Assembly: GCF_031877795.1 (NCBI RefSeq)
Contig: NC_133932.1
Span: forward strand, 72,963,937 to 73,027,936
Source: Strix aluco
Lineage: Eukaryota > Chordata > Aves > Strigiformes > Strigidae
Length of the DNA stretch: 64,000 bases
Direction: 5' to 3'
Position numbers and translations under genes: made by a program. Positions 27,946 to 40,560 of this stretch are shown here, in pieces. The notes beneath the pieces were generated by a model, which was not told the origin of the DNA, ran no database searches, and was given only the letters and a program-made list of their open reading frames with translations. Each line of letters begins with the position of its first letter. Within the stretch, counting starts at the first letter, position 1.

Positions 27946-30504
27946 AGAGATGGTCTTCTAATGGGTATGGTGGTCAGACCAAATTAAACTCCCCATAAAG
28001 AAAGGCAAAACCAATGAAAGCTATCACCCTACAAACACATATTATTCTGTTTTGGACTGTACAAACAGAGCAATTTCTCTGGGATATATTGCAAACACAG
28101 TGGATGGAGAAATGGTTAGCGGGGGTTATGTACATCTGCATAAATAAGGCACAGAAGAACAGCAGGGAGTTTTTCATCGCTGTGTTTGGGGAAACAAGAC
28201 ATTGGCTACATTATTTGTAAATAAGATTGCACAACTTTGCTAGCCCTTGTGGTGTTTTTGTTTAGGGGTTTTGGATTTTAGTAAGCACAAAGCAAGCCTC
28301 AGAGTGAATCAAGAACCTGAGACAGTGCTGAAATTTTTGAGATGTTTAATGGAAAACCCATCATGACACTGTCCTGCTTATTTCCCTTTCTCCTGGTCCC
28401 CCAGGATTTGCTGTGTGAGAGGTGGATTGCTCCCCTGGTCCCTTTTGGGGCAGTCATCATTGGCACGGGAGGACACAGCTGTTCCCCAGCCCTTAATTCC
28501 TCCTTCTTCCTCCAGTCTCCCTTTTCCAGGAGCATCAGAGAAAGACACTAATTTTCCACTCCTTTTTCCCTTCCTGTGGTGCTTTAAAAAAGAATGATGA
28601 TAAAGAATCTCTGTAAGTCTCACCCCACTTTTGTAGTTTGGAAAGGAGAAAGCATATACAAAAACACTTTGATGCTGATTTGATGCCTTTCCTCTCTGAT
28701 CTGACACATGATCTTCTATCTGAGCAGAAAAACCAGAGGTTTGTCAATCAGCTGCATCTAGTACATCAGTTCATGAAACAGAAGAGCCTACAGCAAAAAT
28801 GGGTGAGATGTTGGCCAAATGGAGAGAAGTGTCAGGCAGGAGCAAGTATACTAATCTCATGGTTAATGCATGAGATCTAGCAGACTGGGAATGGAGAGGC
28901 AAATGTAGGGCAGGAGCGGTATCAGGGCTGGGAGACTGCAGGAGTCAAAAAATCACCTAGTCTAATAATCACTGACATTTGTATGGAATGTGACGATCAA
29001 TGTAGATGAAAAGGGATCAAATAGACAGGTTATAAGTAAAGACTGATGAATAACATCCTCGTCCCTCAGCATGTTCACCACCACACTAAGGATACTGTAG
29101 GCTTCTGTTTTTAATCCCTCTTCTAAATAGCCTGTAATTCTGCCCTTTCTGAAACAATAATCCAACAGCTGGTGTCTTCCTTTTTTCTCTGCCATCAACA
29201 GACCGTCTGCAAGGAGGGAGAAGGGAAAAATGAAATGTCTCCATTTTGCTCCCCCATGGCTTCCCTTGCTGGCTAAGTGTCTGTCCCACAGCTGTCACAC
29301 AGCACTCGGAGAGCAATGAGCAACTTTAAAGTACAAATGTCTTCCAGTTTTCTGATTTTTAGCAAAATCATCAGGGTTTTGCCCCATAATGCCTAAAATG
29401 TTTCCGCAAGTTTTCCGATAAATTCCAAAGTGGTCACATTGTATCCAGACAGGCAAGCAACCAAATGCGTATATTCATCTTGATCATCTAAAAGAGAGGG
29501 GAAAGTGTAAGCTAGTTCTCCAGAGTCCCTTTACAGCAAATGGAGAGGGACCATTATTGTCTAACGGAAATATGTCATACCTTTTTTAGGCCATTGTTTT
29601 GTGATCATTAATACCAAAGCTTCACACAAATGAACATAACAGATATTAAACATATCTTGAACACTTCTTTTAAAATAAGTTGAATGTTCCTGTTAAATGA
29701 GCAGAGCATACATTATTGAGTCCATGCTGGCATTAGGGTTTAATGCTGCCTATTGAAGCTCTAAAGATGCCCTAACTGGCATGAAGGTGAGGGCTGAGAG
29801 CAGGTGGCATCCGACCAGGTATAAACTTCCCGGTACAAAGTTAATTCTTTGTAAAAAATTTGAATTACTAGTTGCAATTGTTCAAATGAATACCTACAGC
29901 ATATGGCTACATATTATCTCCTCCAATATTAACAGAAACGTATACCCAGATTCACTATATTGTGAATATACTCACTGTTAGACTTCAGCTCTACCTGACG
30001 AAAGGATGAATAATTCTCCCTTCGTCACTTTGCAGGAACTCTAGATGCTAAAATGCATTAGTCATCCAACTTTTAGACAGCTATGGTTATCTGAGATGAA
30101 CACCACCTCACCAAATATTCAGGGAGATTCAATCCAGCTGAGTTAACAGCATCTCTTCACTTATCCCATTACTTATGCATATAACTTAATGGCTACTTGA
30201 GGCCTGTATAGGAAGACTTTAATATTATAATGCAGCTCAATCACAAGTTGTGCTGCAGAGAACATCAGATCACTGAACCCTACAGTCTGCTTTAAAATCC
30301 ATGCTGCTATAACAAATACAACTTGGATTGTGAATATCTATTCTTAAGTGACTCATTAAGCCTAAGAAAAAGTATAAAATTTATCCAAGAAAACCAAAAT
30401 AGAATGTGCTTGTTGAGAGAAAATGGGTCTTGTGGACTGTGATGGTTTTCTACAGATATAACATCACTTCTGGAAATGCAGAGTACATTCCTCAGAGTAC
30501 ACAT
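27946..30504. other. Intergenic DNA between two CR1 copies
   Basis: About 2.5 kb with no recognisable gene. A slightly GC-richer stretch near 28370-28560 has several overlapping short open frames on both strands, none with a domain or codon pattern that supports translation. Confidence 0.55.
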
Positions 30505-31462
30505 TCTTCATGGGTTGGTGTTGGGGCCACTGTTGTTTACATCTTTGTTGGTGACATGGACAGTGGGACAGAGTGCACCCTCAGCAAGTTCACCAATGAC
30601 ACCAAGCTGTGTGGTGCAGTCAACACACTGGAGGAAAGGGATGCCATCCAGAGGGATTTTGACAGGCTTGAGAGGTAGGCCTGTGCAAACCTCATGAAGT
30701 TCATACAAGGCCAAGTGCAAGGTCCCGCACATAGGTCAGGGCAATCCCATGCACGGATACAGGCTGGACGATGGGTGGATTGAGAGCAGCCCTGAGGAGA
30801 AGGACTTGGGAATAGTAATAGATGGAAAACTGACTATGACCCAGCAATGTGTGCTCACAGCCATGAAAGCCAACCGCATCCTGGACTGCATCAAGAGAAG
30901 TGTGGCCAGCAGGTCAAGCGAAGTGATTCTCCCCCTCTATTCTGCTCTTGTGAGACCCCACCTGGAGTACTGTGTCCAGCTCTGGGGCCCCCAGTATAAG
31001 AAAGACATGGACCTGCTCAAGTGGGTCCAGAGAAGGGCCACGAAGATGATCAGGGGGCTGGAGCACCTCCCTTATGAGGACAGGCTGAGAGAGCTGGGGT
31101 TGTTCAGCCTGGAGGAGAGAAGACTCTGGGCAGACCTAATAGTGATCTTCCAGTACTTAAAGGGGGCCTAAAGGAAAGATGCAGAGGGACTCTTTATCAT
31201 GGAGTATAGGGATAGAACAAGGGGTAACGTTTTTAAACTGAAAGAGGGTAGATACAGATTAGATGTAAGGAACAAATTCTTCACTGGAACAGGTTGCCCA
31301 GAGAAGCTGTGGCTGCCCCCTCCCTGGAAGTGTTCAAGGCCAGGTTGGACGGGGCTTTGAGCAACCTGGTGTAGTGGAAGGTGTCCCTGCCCATAGCAGG
31401 GGGGTTGGAACTAGATTGTCTTTAAGATCTCTTCCAACCCAAACCATTCTGTGATTCTATCA
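30505..31462 (+). mobile_element. CR1 LINE, 5'-truncated, with intact 3' end
   Basis: A CR1 non-LTR retrotransposon copy, truncated at the 5' side as most avian copies are. It begins inside the reverse transcriptase domain (GPLLFTSL-type segment near 30525). The frame is broken by an in-frame stop at 30676-30678 and by an apparent one-base insertion shortly after. It then continues as a 140-codon open stretch (30749-31171) with family hallmarks such as [25 protein letters not shown] and [20 protein letters not shown]. The non-coding tail ends in the sequence 'CTTCCAACCCAAACCATTCT' followed by the short ATTCTGTG/ATTCTATC repeats that end CR1 elements. It makes no functional protein. Confidence 0.95.
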
Positions 31463-34431
31463 TTTATGTAAAACACCCCTGGTTTGTACAGTACTAAAAA
31501 ATTTATAATGAGGGACAGAGATTAATTTACTGAAACTAATGAACTTGAGATAAAATATTGTCAGTTCTGTCAGGTTTTCAAAAAGAAGGGAGCCTCATCA
31601 AGTGTTGTGCATTTCTGAGTCTTGCTGAAGCAATTCAGAGGGAGTGGTTTGTAAGATTTTAAGATTTTTTAAATTATTGAAATCCAACTGGAGGCAAGAT
31701 ACCTGTTTAAAATAATACGTTAATTTGATGTATGTGTGCAGAGTGGTTACAAAGTTGAACCTGCACATGGAAAAAGCAAATCAAAACTAATTATAGACAG
31801 CCTTCGAAAGTGAGAAACTGAACAACCTTTTTTTTCCCCAACTGAAAGTAAAAAAGCAATTAAAATCAACAACTCACTGAATTGGGTTGTAAAATTATTT
31901 CAGTATTATCAGTCTAAAGGATTGGTAATGTAAGGATGTCTGAGTGTGAATGTTTTGGGGAGTGTGATTTTTAACTTGCTGGTATTTCTTTAAATACAGC
32001 TAACACAGGAGGGTAGCAGACAACTGTTGTTTTTAAACTTGATTATCCTACAAGAATATCTAGATCACTTACCCATAGGCATTTTTCAGCAAATGTTCAA
32101 TTAACAACTTGACAGCCAACCATTGACTTTAAAACTATCTGATCTTTCCACAATCAATAAATCGCATCAGCGTAATTTATACCACTGCGATACAGTTACA
32201 TGTTTAGCACATTTGTTGTGCTTATGCATTTCTAAACAAAGCAAAGAAGGTAATTGTGTCACAAAGAGGGACACCTTCTCAGGAAATCGTTGCAGAGGAA
32301 ACTGCTGGGTAGATATATCGGCTGGGAAAGGTAAACCAAAGGCCAAACTACAGTGTAGTCCAGGGATCTCTCACCAGGTCCAAGTTAGTTAGGACAGAAG
32401 AAGGTTTTGTTAGCAAACAAACTCAGAACACTTTGTACCAGAAATGAAAGGCCCTTTCAGCTCACTGGAGGGTGTAAGGAAAAGAGGCTTCATTTCTGAG
32501 GCTTCTTCCAGGTCCTTATACAACTCCAGTGGAAGCTGGAGTCCAATTGGTTTGGTCACCATATTGGCCTGAATCCTAGCTCACTGATCCACTTCTGTGA
32601 CAGCTGCTTTTGAGAGATGACAGCAACTCTTGCAATATCTGTGTTTTGGAGTTATTCACCTTTTAAAAATCTACTTCTGTAGCCTTGAAAGATTTTACAA
32701 GTCAGCAAAAAGTCTCTCAAAAGACAAGTGCATAGGAATGAAGTGAGGCACCCAGAAACATTTCCTTATTGTATGATTAAATGCAACAAATTAAATTAAA
32801 AACATGTTAATTTGCCATGTCTACCTCATTCTCTCCTGTTACAAATGCTGTTCCTTTGCTTAATCAGCAGTTTAACTGAAAGCACTCTCTTCACTTGTAT
32901 TTGATTTTGTGGTCTCCCACTTCAGTAATGAAAATCTAATGTTCACATGAATATTTTATTAACATTAAGTGACCATTTTGGTTTGTGTCCATGAGCACTC
33001 AGGAGAACATGCCTGAATCTTTTTTATTTCTTTTTGTGGAAAATACTTGACAGTAATTTTTTTAGCAAGTTATTATTATTTAGACACAGATGGGAGACTA
33101 CTGTGCCTCCCATCACAGTAGTGCTTGCTACAACAAGGATCTTGAAGATACCCACTCCTCCTTCTTCTGCCCCACAATCCAGCCATCCATGACAGAGCCT
33201 GCACCAGTCAGTGTGGTGTTTAAGCCATGATGCTCACCGACTGGGAGAAGGTTTTATTCAACCTCTCTTGTAGGCACATGAAACTGCAAAAATTCCTAGT
33301 GCCAGCAGTTTTGTACTCGTCGTTGTGATGCTTAATCTGTCTGAAATTAATAGTTACACCTAAGCTGTACGTCAGAAAAAATATGCTTCCAAAAATATAT
33401 TGAAGATACTCCACCTCTTCCATCAGCACACGTGTTGCCTTTTGTGCTTTCCCCATGCATACGAGCCCACTAAAATATGAAAGGTTGACACTTTTCAGTT
33501 CTCCTTTAAATGCTGAGCATGCCTGCAGTGTCCATCAGTTAGGCAACTGGCAAGCTGAAGTGGCTGCTTGTCAGCAACACCGTTCATGGGACTGCAGAAT
33601 CGCCTTTCTCCCATTTGACTCCCCACATCGGCAATCCTCCTCCATTCATTGTACATGTACAATATATACATTAAAGAAAACAGAAGGAGGCCCACCATTA
33701 ATTACTCATCTACACAATGTCTAGCACAATGGGAGCCTGAGGCTGCAGTGAGTTTCCCAGACGCTGTCTAAATAATGCAGATAGATGATAATTCTCCTTG
33801 AAAGCAGTCAGACCATTCTGAGGGCAAGCCTTCCTCATTTTATTCACATAAAACTTCCACTGAAGGGGTTTATTGAAAAAAAGCAGGCAAGATTTTCCTC
33901 TGTAGTGACTCTATTTCCCCCAAATGTTTCTTTATCTCCCTGGTGGTCTTGCGTGTGCAGAAATTAGACCAGCAAATGTCTTGCATGAGTAAGAATTGCA
34001 CCAATAGCTTATCTCAAACACTAAGAGTAATCGACAATTCATAATCCTAGTTTTATACTCTTTATTTTTCACAACCAAATAAGTAGACAGGAAAAGGAAA
34101 AAAAAAAAAAAAGAGAGAGAAGGCTGTTTTTTCCCTTTCAGCAGTAATAATCCTGGAGCTATTTATAAGGTGCATATATCGTAGAAATCCAATAAAACAG
34201 GACTGGAAGTAAACATGAGATCATCTAAACTATCACACTGCCCTAAGTCAGGACAACTGTACTTGTGTCATTCCCGATAAATATTTGTGCAGCTTAAAAT
34301 GCTCCAGTGATGGGGACTCTATAAAAATCCCTTGACAATCTACTCCAGGACTGCATTACCCCTGCTGTTAGGAAAATTATCCTGATGTCAAGATAAATGA
34401 CAGAGGAAGTCAGGCTCCCTTCTGAAGTTGC

Positions 34432-34461
34432 TTTTTTTTTAAGAAAAAAAAAAAAAAAAAA
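34432..34461. repeat. T9-AAG-A18 tract
   Basis: Nine Ts, the trinucleotide AAG, then eighteen As. The T and A runs can pair as a small hairpin. It could be two adjoining homopolymers or a retroposition scar, but no retroposed body was recognised. Confidence 0.7.
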
Positions 34462-34902
34462 GAAAATGCTAGAAGAAAAAGAGTTACTACCTAAAGCAGA
34501 TGCAAAGGCCATCTGAAACAAAGACAAATAGCCAAATGAATTGTAGGGCAGAGGGGAAAGCTGAATGCCTGGGATTGTTTTGCTGGGAAACAGCCTCCAA
34601 GAGCAGTATGAAACAAACAGAAAGAGAGGCTGGAGTAACCTGCCAAGGGAAGAAAGTAAACAGATTTTCAAACAGAATGCTACCTGGAAAGAAACAGAAT
34701 TGGAAAAAGCAGACCACAGAAAACCCTCTCGTTGGAGTCCTATTGTGTTTGGGCAAATAGGCCTTTGTAAATTTTCTGTAAATATTGCATCAAAACCATA
34801 CTGACTTCTATCATCGGTCTCTTCTTGAACAGAAATACCCTGGAGGACCCTAGATCTTGGCTATCCATGCAGGTTGGAAAGGTACATTACAAAATCTCTT
34901 TT

Positions 34903-34920
34903 AAAAAAAAAAAAAAAAAA
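34903..34920 (+). repeat. A18 homopolymer
   Basis: Eighteen As followed by GAAAAAAGGGG. Second A tract within 500 bases. No LINE or processed pseudogene is recognised upstream. Confidence 0.75.
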
Positions 34921-35310
34921 GAAAAAAGGGGCATTGTTTTCAGTGATTCTTAGATATTTACCGTTCTTCTGATATGCAAGAGGGCTATAGACTTCAACTA
35001 TTGCTTGAAAATATTTGGCTCTAGTGCTTCATGAACCCTTTTTTTTGTTTCTAAACCAGGATCTGTTATATCCTATCAGGCTTTTTTCTTTTAAATAAGC
35101 AACAGTATTTTTTTAGATTGGTGATCACTCCCGAAGGAATGAAAGACAGCATCCCCCCGCCCCCCTCCCCAAACCCCCATCATTTAAAACCTATTTGTTG
35201 ACACCCGCCTCTCTGAGGGGCGCCTGAGGGGCGGCGGGGCCCGCAGCTTTTCCCGCTCCCCGCACCTTCGCTTCCCCCTGGCGCCCGATCGGCCGCAGCC
35301 GCCCCCGTTA

Positions 35311-35450
35311 CCGCCGCTCCCCGCAGGCCCCGGTCCCCCCGCAGGCCCCGGCAGCCGGGTGGGGCGGCGGGCAGGCCCCGGCAACCCGCACGGCCAGCCC
35401 CGGCCCCGCCGCTCCCCGCAGGCCCCGGCCCCCCCGCTCCCCGCAGGCCG
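35311..35450 (+). repeat. GC-rich minisatellite-like direct repeats
   Basis: The 11-mer GCAGGCCCCGG begins at 35323, 35341, 35371 and 35418, with an imperfect copy at 35443. Three copies are preceded by CCGCTCCCC. Spacing is irregular (18, 30, 47 and 25 bases), so this is a decayed or interrupted minisatellite rather than a clean tandem array. Confidence 0.7.
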
Positions 35451-35507
35451 CAGCGGTCGCGGCGCTGCCGGCGGGGGGCAGCACCGATGCGTTTGGGAGG
35501 CGGGAAC

Positions 35508-35533
35508 GGGGTGGGGTGGGGTGGGGGACGGGG
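35508..35533 (+). promoter_or_regulatory. G-quadruplex motif
   Basis: Runs of 4, 4, 4, 5 and 4 Gs separated by loops of one or two bases. This fits the strict four-run quadruplex pattern with very short loops, which is normally very stable. It lies at the 3' side of the orphan CpG island. Confidence 0.8.
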
Positions 35534-37157
35534 ACTCAAACGCAAACCAAAATAAAACTCGCAACCGACAAAAAAAGATGTTCCAGGAAAAAAATCCTGG
35601 TGATTGCGACGCGCTGACGCATCTCAGCCCCCAGTGCGTAATTTTCGCACCGGCAGCAGAGGGGCGGGAGCGGGGCAGGAGCTGGTGCCCCCCCGCCCCG
35701 GGAGGTGATTTCCACGGGAGACGGCAGAGGCGCGGAGCCCACCGGGCGGTGGTCCCGGAGGCTCCCCGCCCCGCCTGGCCCGGGCACCGGCCCGCCTGGG
35801 GACACGCTGCTGAATCGAGGCGTGTTCCCAAAACGGCCTTTTTTGGGGTACACCTGTCAGGTGAAGAAGAACTGTCTCCCTGTTCAGACCACAGGAACTT
35901 TGCTCAGTGTTTTCTCTAAAATACTCGCAAGGTATCAGCCTGCTTATGGACTGCAGGGATCTGAACCTGCCACTTGAAATACAAATTTTGAGGAAGAAAT
36001 TACCTAAATGCAGAAAATTATCCAAATCTTTGTCAAAAAATAATAAACTGAAGATAAGGTATGCTCCAGATTTTCCTCGGCTTTATTCCCCTCTCATATA
36101 AGAATGTACAAGCTAAAAAGGTTGATATTGTTTCAGTATATATTTTAAACAACTAATAATAATATTAGCTTCGGGAATTACTGAATATGCACGAAGTTGC
36201 ATAACTGTAACCCAAATTTATTTAACCCAGAATTCTCTGAAAATCTGTGGTGCAGTATTTACCCAGCCAAGTAATCTTTACTTAAGAAATAAGTATTTTC
36301 AGAGTCTACGATTTCTGAGTATCTTTCCCTCATGTACATAATTGTTTTCATGGGACCAGGGGGAAAAAAAAAAAAATGGCAGCAAATTTGTAGCCCCAGT
36401 TTAAGGGGGTAGGGCAACTGTATCCCTTAGCATTACTCTGGCTATAGAGGAATAAAACATGCTGTTGAGAGTTACTAAATAAGTAGTATCAACAAACTAT
36501 TTTATGAAACTATCTGGAAAGATGGCCTGTCCTCCCTTCTAACACAGAGTTCACAACTGGGTAGTACCAGAGTCATGGTACATTAGCAGTCAAAGGTTAG
36601 AGAGAAAGAAGTTGATGGGAGTTCATGTCCTCTTAGAGTAAGGTTATGAAATGTATAACCAGAATGACACTGTATCAGAAGTATGCAAATAAATGTACAA
36701 GGGAATAAACTGACTTCACCTGTTTATGTAGAAGTTCAAGGACATCAAAATATAAATCACTCTATTTTGTTGGAACACGTAACTGTACTCTTGATAGTAT
36801 AAGAAAGTGTTGCTGACGCACATAATCTTTCTCTACACTTTTTTCCCATGGCTTCTCTACCATCAGCTCTGTGATCCTGGCAACAGGTAGAAGGCAACAG
36901 CCAAGCCAAACATCAAGCACATCCCTTTCAACTCTTACTCCTTGTCCTGAAATTGAAAGATATTTCAAAATGAGATTTAGACTAAGAAAAAACAAAAATG
37001 TAATTTTAAAGGATGTGACAAATTTTGAAATTCAACCTACTCATGCATCCAGCCTCTCAGAAAGTGTTTTGTAAGTAGCCCGGCTGGGACTTTGGACAGT
37101 ATTTAAATATAGCTACATATTCATAGGTCCTGGTGCTCCAAACTCCCTAATGTGGGG

Positions 37158-37197
37158 AAAACAAAACAAAACAAAACAACACAACACAACAACAACA
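37158..37197 (+). repeat. AAAAC/ACAAC microsatellite
   Basis: An AAAAC array that grades into CAACA and then CAA units, a typical decaying A-rich microsatellite. Confidence 0.85.
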
Positions 37198-37464
37198 GCT
37201 GGACCCTGCATGTGCTAGACTTGTAGAATCAAGCTTCCACATGTAACTAAAACCAGTTGCATACCCCTGGAGGTACTACTTTTATCTGACCATTTAACTA
37301 CTATTCAGGCAAACAGTCTTCCCAAGCAAAATTCACTGATGGCTTGAGAAGTTCATTGCTGCAAAACACACTGTTGCTGGCTACTGTTTATCATCCATCC
37401 ATATAGTTCAATAACCAAAACCATGGAGGTAAAATACATTTATACATAAATGAAATAATCACAC

Positions 37465-37485
37465 TTTTTTTTTTTTTTTTTTTTT
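37465..37485 (+). repeat. T21 homopolymer
   Basis: Twenty-one consecutive Ts. On the minus strand this would be an A tail, but no element was recognised next to it. Confidence 0.8.
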
Positions 37486-39709
37486 ACATATAGCTGAGGA
37501 ACCCCAAGTACTTGAAGCATGGAAACGTGAAATCAGTAAGGCTCTGTGCCAGCAAAACTGTATTTGCTGTATCTAGATTAAACTTCATCATTTTCATAAG
37601 CAAGGTCTATAATTTTCTAGGCACGTCTCTGCCAGTTTTGGGTGGACGGAGGTAGCATCTTATGACTGACATAACTGATGGTAAATGCCCCTCACATAGT
37701 ATATTTTGATAAATCTGACCATTACCCAGCACAGTTTATTCTTCTTAGAGGGAAAAGGAGATCGCTGAATCAAAGTATGCTGGCAAAAGCATAGTTTAGC
37801 AGACAGGAAAGATGCTAACATTAGCACTATTTTGTTTGTCTACTTTGTATATTAGCAAAGCATTCCCAGCAGAGACCTCAAACCAGAAGATAAATGTGGT
37901 GAAATAAGAGATGAGGCAGGGTGATATGACAGAAGAAAAGGAATGGGAGAGGTAAAATGTGATCATTTTTTCTTTCATCATGATGGAATTATTCTACAGA
38001 AATGATTTAAGCAAACATCCTCTGGCAAATCTACTGCATTTACTGAAGATGCTGCTGTCCCTATTTGTCCACCCCTATGTTCTGCCTGAAATTACTTGGT
38101 GGAACAAGACAGCATGTGCTATGCTTCAACTGTCCAAATTTGCAGCCCACTGTACCACTGAAAACCCACTTATTTCAGAATGAAAGCTAATATGCTACAC
38201 AACGCATAGGAATAGCTGAAGTGTGAGACACGCCAGCCTGTAGAAACAGTGACCTGTAGCTGAGAGGTGGGATGGATGAGTGGTGGTAGTGCATTTATTT
38301 TAATTAAATGTCCTTGTAATTACATTGAAACGACCAGGAAAATTTTCCAGAAGGGATATAGTTTTGAAAAGCAATTCAGAGGAGTTCTGAATTAGACAGA
38401 TCACCTATGTAAACTGAGGTCATTCATTCTAGAGTGTTGGTCATGAAACAATAGTACCTTTTAACCTGAATTTTACGCACACCTGAGTCCCACTTGTGTT
38501 CTGTACCAGTTATACATTAAAAAACAAACTCCAAGCATAACTATAGAAAAAATAATACTTGTTATGAATTGGCCGCTGCTAAAAATGAACTGCTAAAGCA
38601 GCTCCTTGTATCAATGCCAATACAGAAATAAAAAGTATAAACTTCAACCTTTAATTCTAATCTATCCTAATACCTTTGTCATAGAAATTGTTTGCAAACT
38701 TAATTCTGCTGCTACAGCCAGTACATCAAACGCAATCAAGAATAACATATATGGAAATATCAAGTAGATGAATTAATATTCATCTTTTTTACATGTCAGA
38801 CCTAAGAATGCTTGCTCAAGGTCACCAAGCATATTTCATAAACGTCTGGAAAAATCCAAGGGTTTCCAGACAAGGGCTCCTCTTGGTGTTTATGGGCCCA
38901 GATCACTCAGAGTGGCAAGAAATTGTTCAGGTAACAAACTCCCCTTATGTCTTCAGTAGTGTGAGTACAGCAGATAGTCTGGCCCATTGCAGTTATAGAC
39001 AGAACATCAACTATTCCCAAGTTTTCATATGAAACTTCCCTTACTGAGATCTGTTATGCAATCATTATGCGTAAAATAATTTTACTGTTACCAATTCTGT
39101 GCCTTTTTCCAGATACAGAAATCAAAGAACATTACCAGGATTGTAAAGATTGTAAGCAACGTTTTCTGTGAGGAAGCGCACACGTTAAGAAAGGTCAGAG
39201 GTAACTTGCCCAAGGTTACGCACTGAATCGCTGCAGGTTGCAGGCACGCTTCTTGCTCCTGCGGAGAGGTCGGTGCCTCAGATCTCCAATTACTTCTCTC
39301 CCTCCGCTCCCCCCTTTGTAAAAAAACCCCAACAAACAAACAAACAAAACAAAAAAACCAACACCCCCCCCAAAACCCCTTAGGTAATTACTACCTTGTA
39401 TGTAAATGTTAATACTTCCCTGTAAAACGAAGGGACAGGTCCTTCTTCAAAAGCTGCTTTATTGCAGCGTACCGGTATTTACAGTGGTCTTTTCCAATCA
39501 CACACCCCCCTCCCGCCCGGTTACAGCTGTTGATTTCTAAATAGGTTATTATGACCCAAACCACGGAGAATTTCGGGCAGGAGGGAGCGGAGCCGGTTAC
39601 GTGCGGGCTGCGGGCGGCTCCGCCGGCAACACGGCCCGGCCCCCGCCACGGCCCCGCACGGCGGCAGCGGGAGGGAGGTGCCGCATCACTTTCGTCTTTT
39701 TACTTTTTC

Positions 39710-39732
39710 TTTTTTTTTTTTTTTTTTTTTTT
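39710..39732 (+). repeat. T23 tract inside the CpG island
   Basis: Twenty-three consecutive Ts flanked by CpG-rich sequence on both sides. Long dA:dT tracts exclude nucleosomes (established), so it could help keep the upstream promoter region open. Confidence 0.75.
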
Positions 39733-40535
39733 GCCGCGGTTTTACACGCAAACGCGGCTGCTTCAGCTTCGTCGCAGGCCGACAAACGAATGCGCGTCCC
39801 GATGGCCCCGCGGGAACGGGCAGCGCGGACGGATGCGCGGGTGACCCCGACCTCGCCTCTCCTCCCGGGCGTGTGCGAAGCGGGGTGGCGGGGGCATGTG
39901 GCTGTGATTAGAAACAGCTCGGGCTGGACGTTTTCACCGCAGCCTTCCCCTCCACCCCCCGATTTTTGTTGCCATTACTGCGCTCCCCGCGCCACGCCGC
40001 GCTCAGCGCTTCGTGAGGAGCCGCGACTGCCCACACCGGGGGGGCGACAGGCGGGCACCCCGGCCCCACAGCCCCCTCCCGGGCCCCCCGCGCTCCCCCT
40101 GCCTTCCCCCGCTCCCACCGCACACAGGAAAAAGGGGACTGGCGAGCCCCCCGCCCCTCCCGCCGCCCACCCCGGCCGGGGCCCCTTCCCCGCCCGCCGC
40201 CATTCACCTCCCTGCGGCGGCCCGGAGAGAAAGGCGCCCATTGATCCCCGCGCACGGCCGGCCCACGGAATAACGCGCGGATCCCCGGTCAACGAGCGAG
40301 GCACCTCGGCCGCCCACCCCGGCCAACCCCCGCCCCGCGGGAGGGACCCGCGGAGAACCCGCACGCCGCGTACAGGAGCGCGGGTGGCGGCGGAGCCGGG
40401 GGCCGCGTTCCCCCCCCCCACCCCCGCCGCTCGTTCCTTAGTTGCCTCGCCGTGCTGTCATCCCCCGGCGGGGCCGGTTGGTTTCCAGAGGAAACGCGGA
40501 CGCTGCTCTTATTCACCGCTAACGCGAAACGCCGG

Positions 40536-40560
40536 GATAAATTAATTTATTTAATTAAAA
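40536..40560. promoter_or_regulatory. AT-rich homeodomain-like box
   Basis: A 25-base block made only of A and T apart from its first base, embedded in CpG-dense DNA, including the perfect 10-base palindrome TTTAATTAAA at 40550-40559 and a second TTAAT core. TAATTA is the core of many homeodomain sites. Binding is inferred, not shown. Confidence 0.4.

Larger units (their letters stand above)
31463..35146. other. Intergenic DNA, AT-rich
   Basis: No supportable gene. It contains the two long A tracts annotated separately near 34.4 and 34.9 kb. Short open frames on both strands lack recognisable domains. Confidence 0.55.
35147..35830. promoter_or_regulatory. Orphan CpG island upstream of IRS2
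   Basis: About 680 bases of GC- and CpG-dense DNA with sharp edges in AT-rich surroundings. It is separated from the main IRS2 CpG island by about 3.6 kb of ordinary AT-rich DNA. It includes GC-rich direct repeats (35311-35450), a G-quadruplex motif (35508-35533), many GC-box-like sequences and the palindrome-like GCTGACGCATCTCAGC near 35613. Open frames on both strands (up to 215 codons) are Pro/Gly/Ala/Arg rich and overlap one another, as expected for CpG-dense DNA, so I do not call a protein. Likely roles are a promoter of a non-coding transcript, a distal IRS2 promoter or an enhancer; these are inferences. Confidence 0.65.
35831..39480. other. AT-rich spacer between two CpG islands
   Basis: About 3.6 kb with no recognisable gene or transposon. 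It holds an AAAAC-type microsatellite near 37158, a T21 run at 37465-37485 and a CAAA-rich low-complexity tract at about 39330-39372. Short open frames have no domain support. Confidence 0.55.

Noticed and set aside
35184-35831. 215-codon minus-strand frame in the orphan CpG island
   Set aside because: Overlaps several other open frames, has repeat-driven Pro/Gly/Ala composition, and shows no recognisable domain.
39601-40545. 314-codon open frame in the IRS2 upstream CpG island
   Set aside because: Pro/Ala/Arg-rich and overlapped by other open frames on both strands. It runs through the T23 tract as poly-Phe. Typical of CpG-dense DNA, with no domain.
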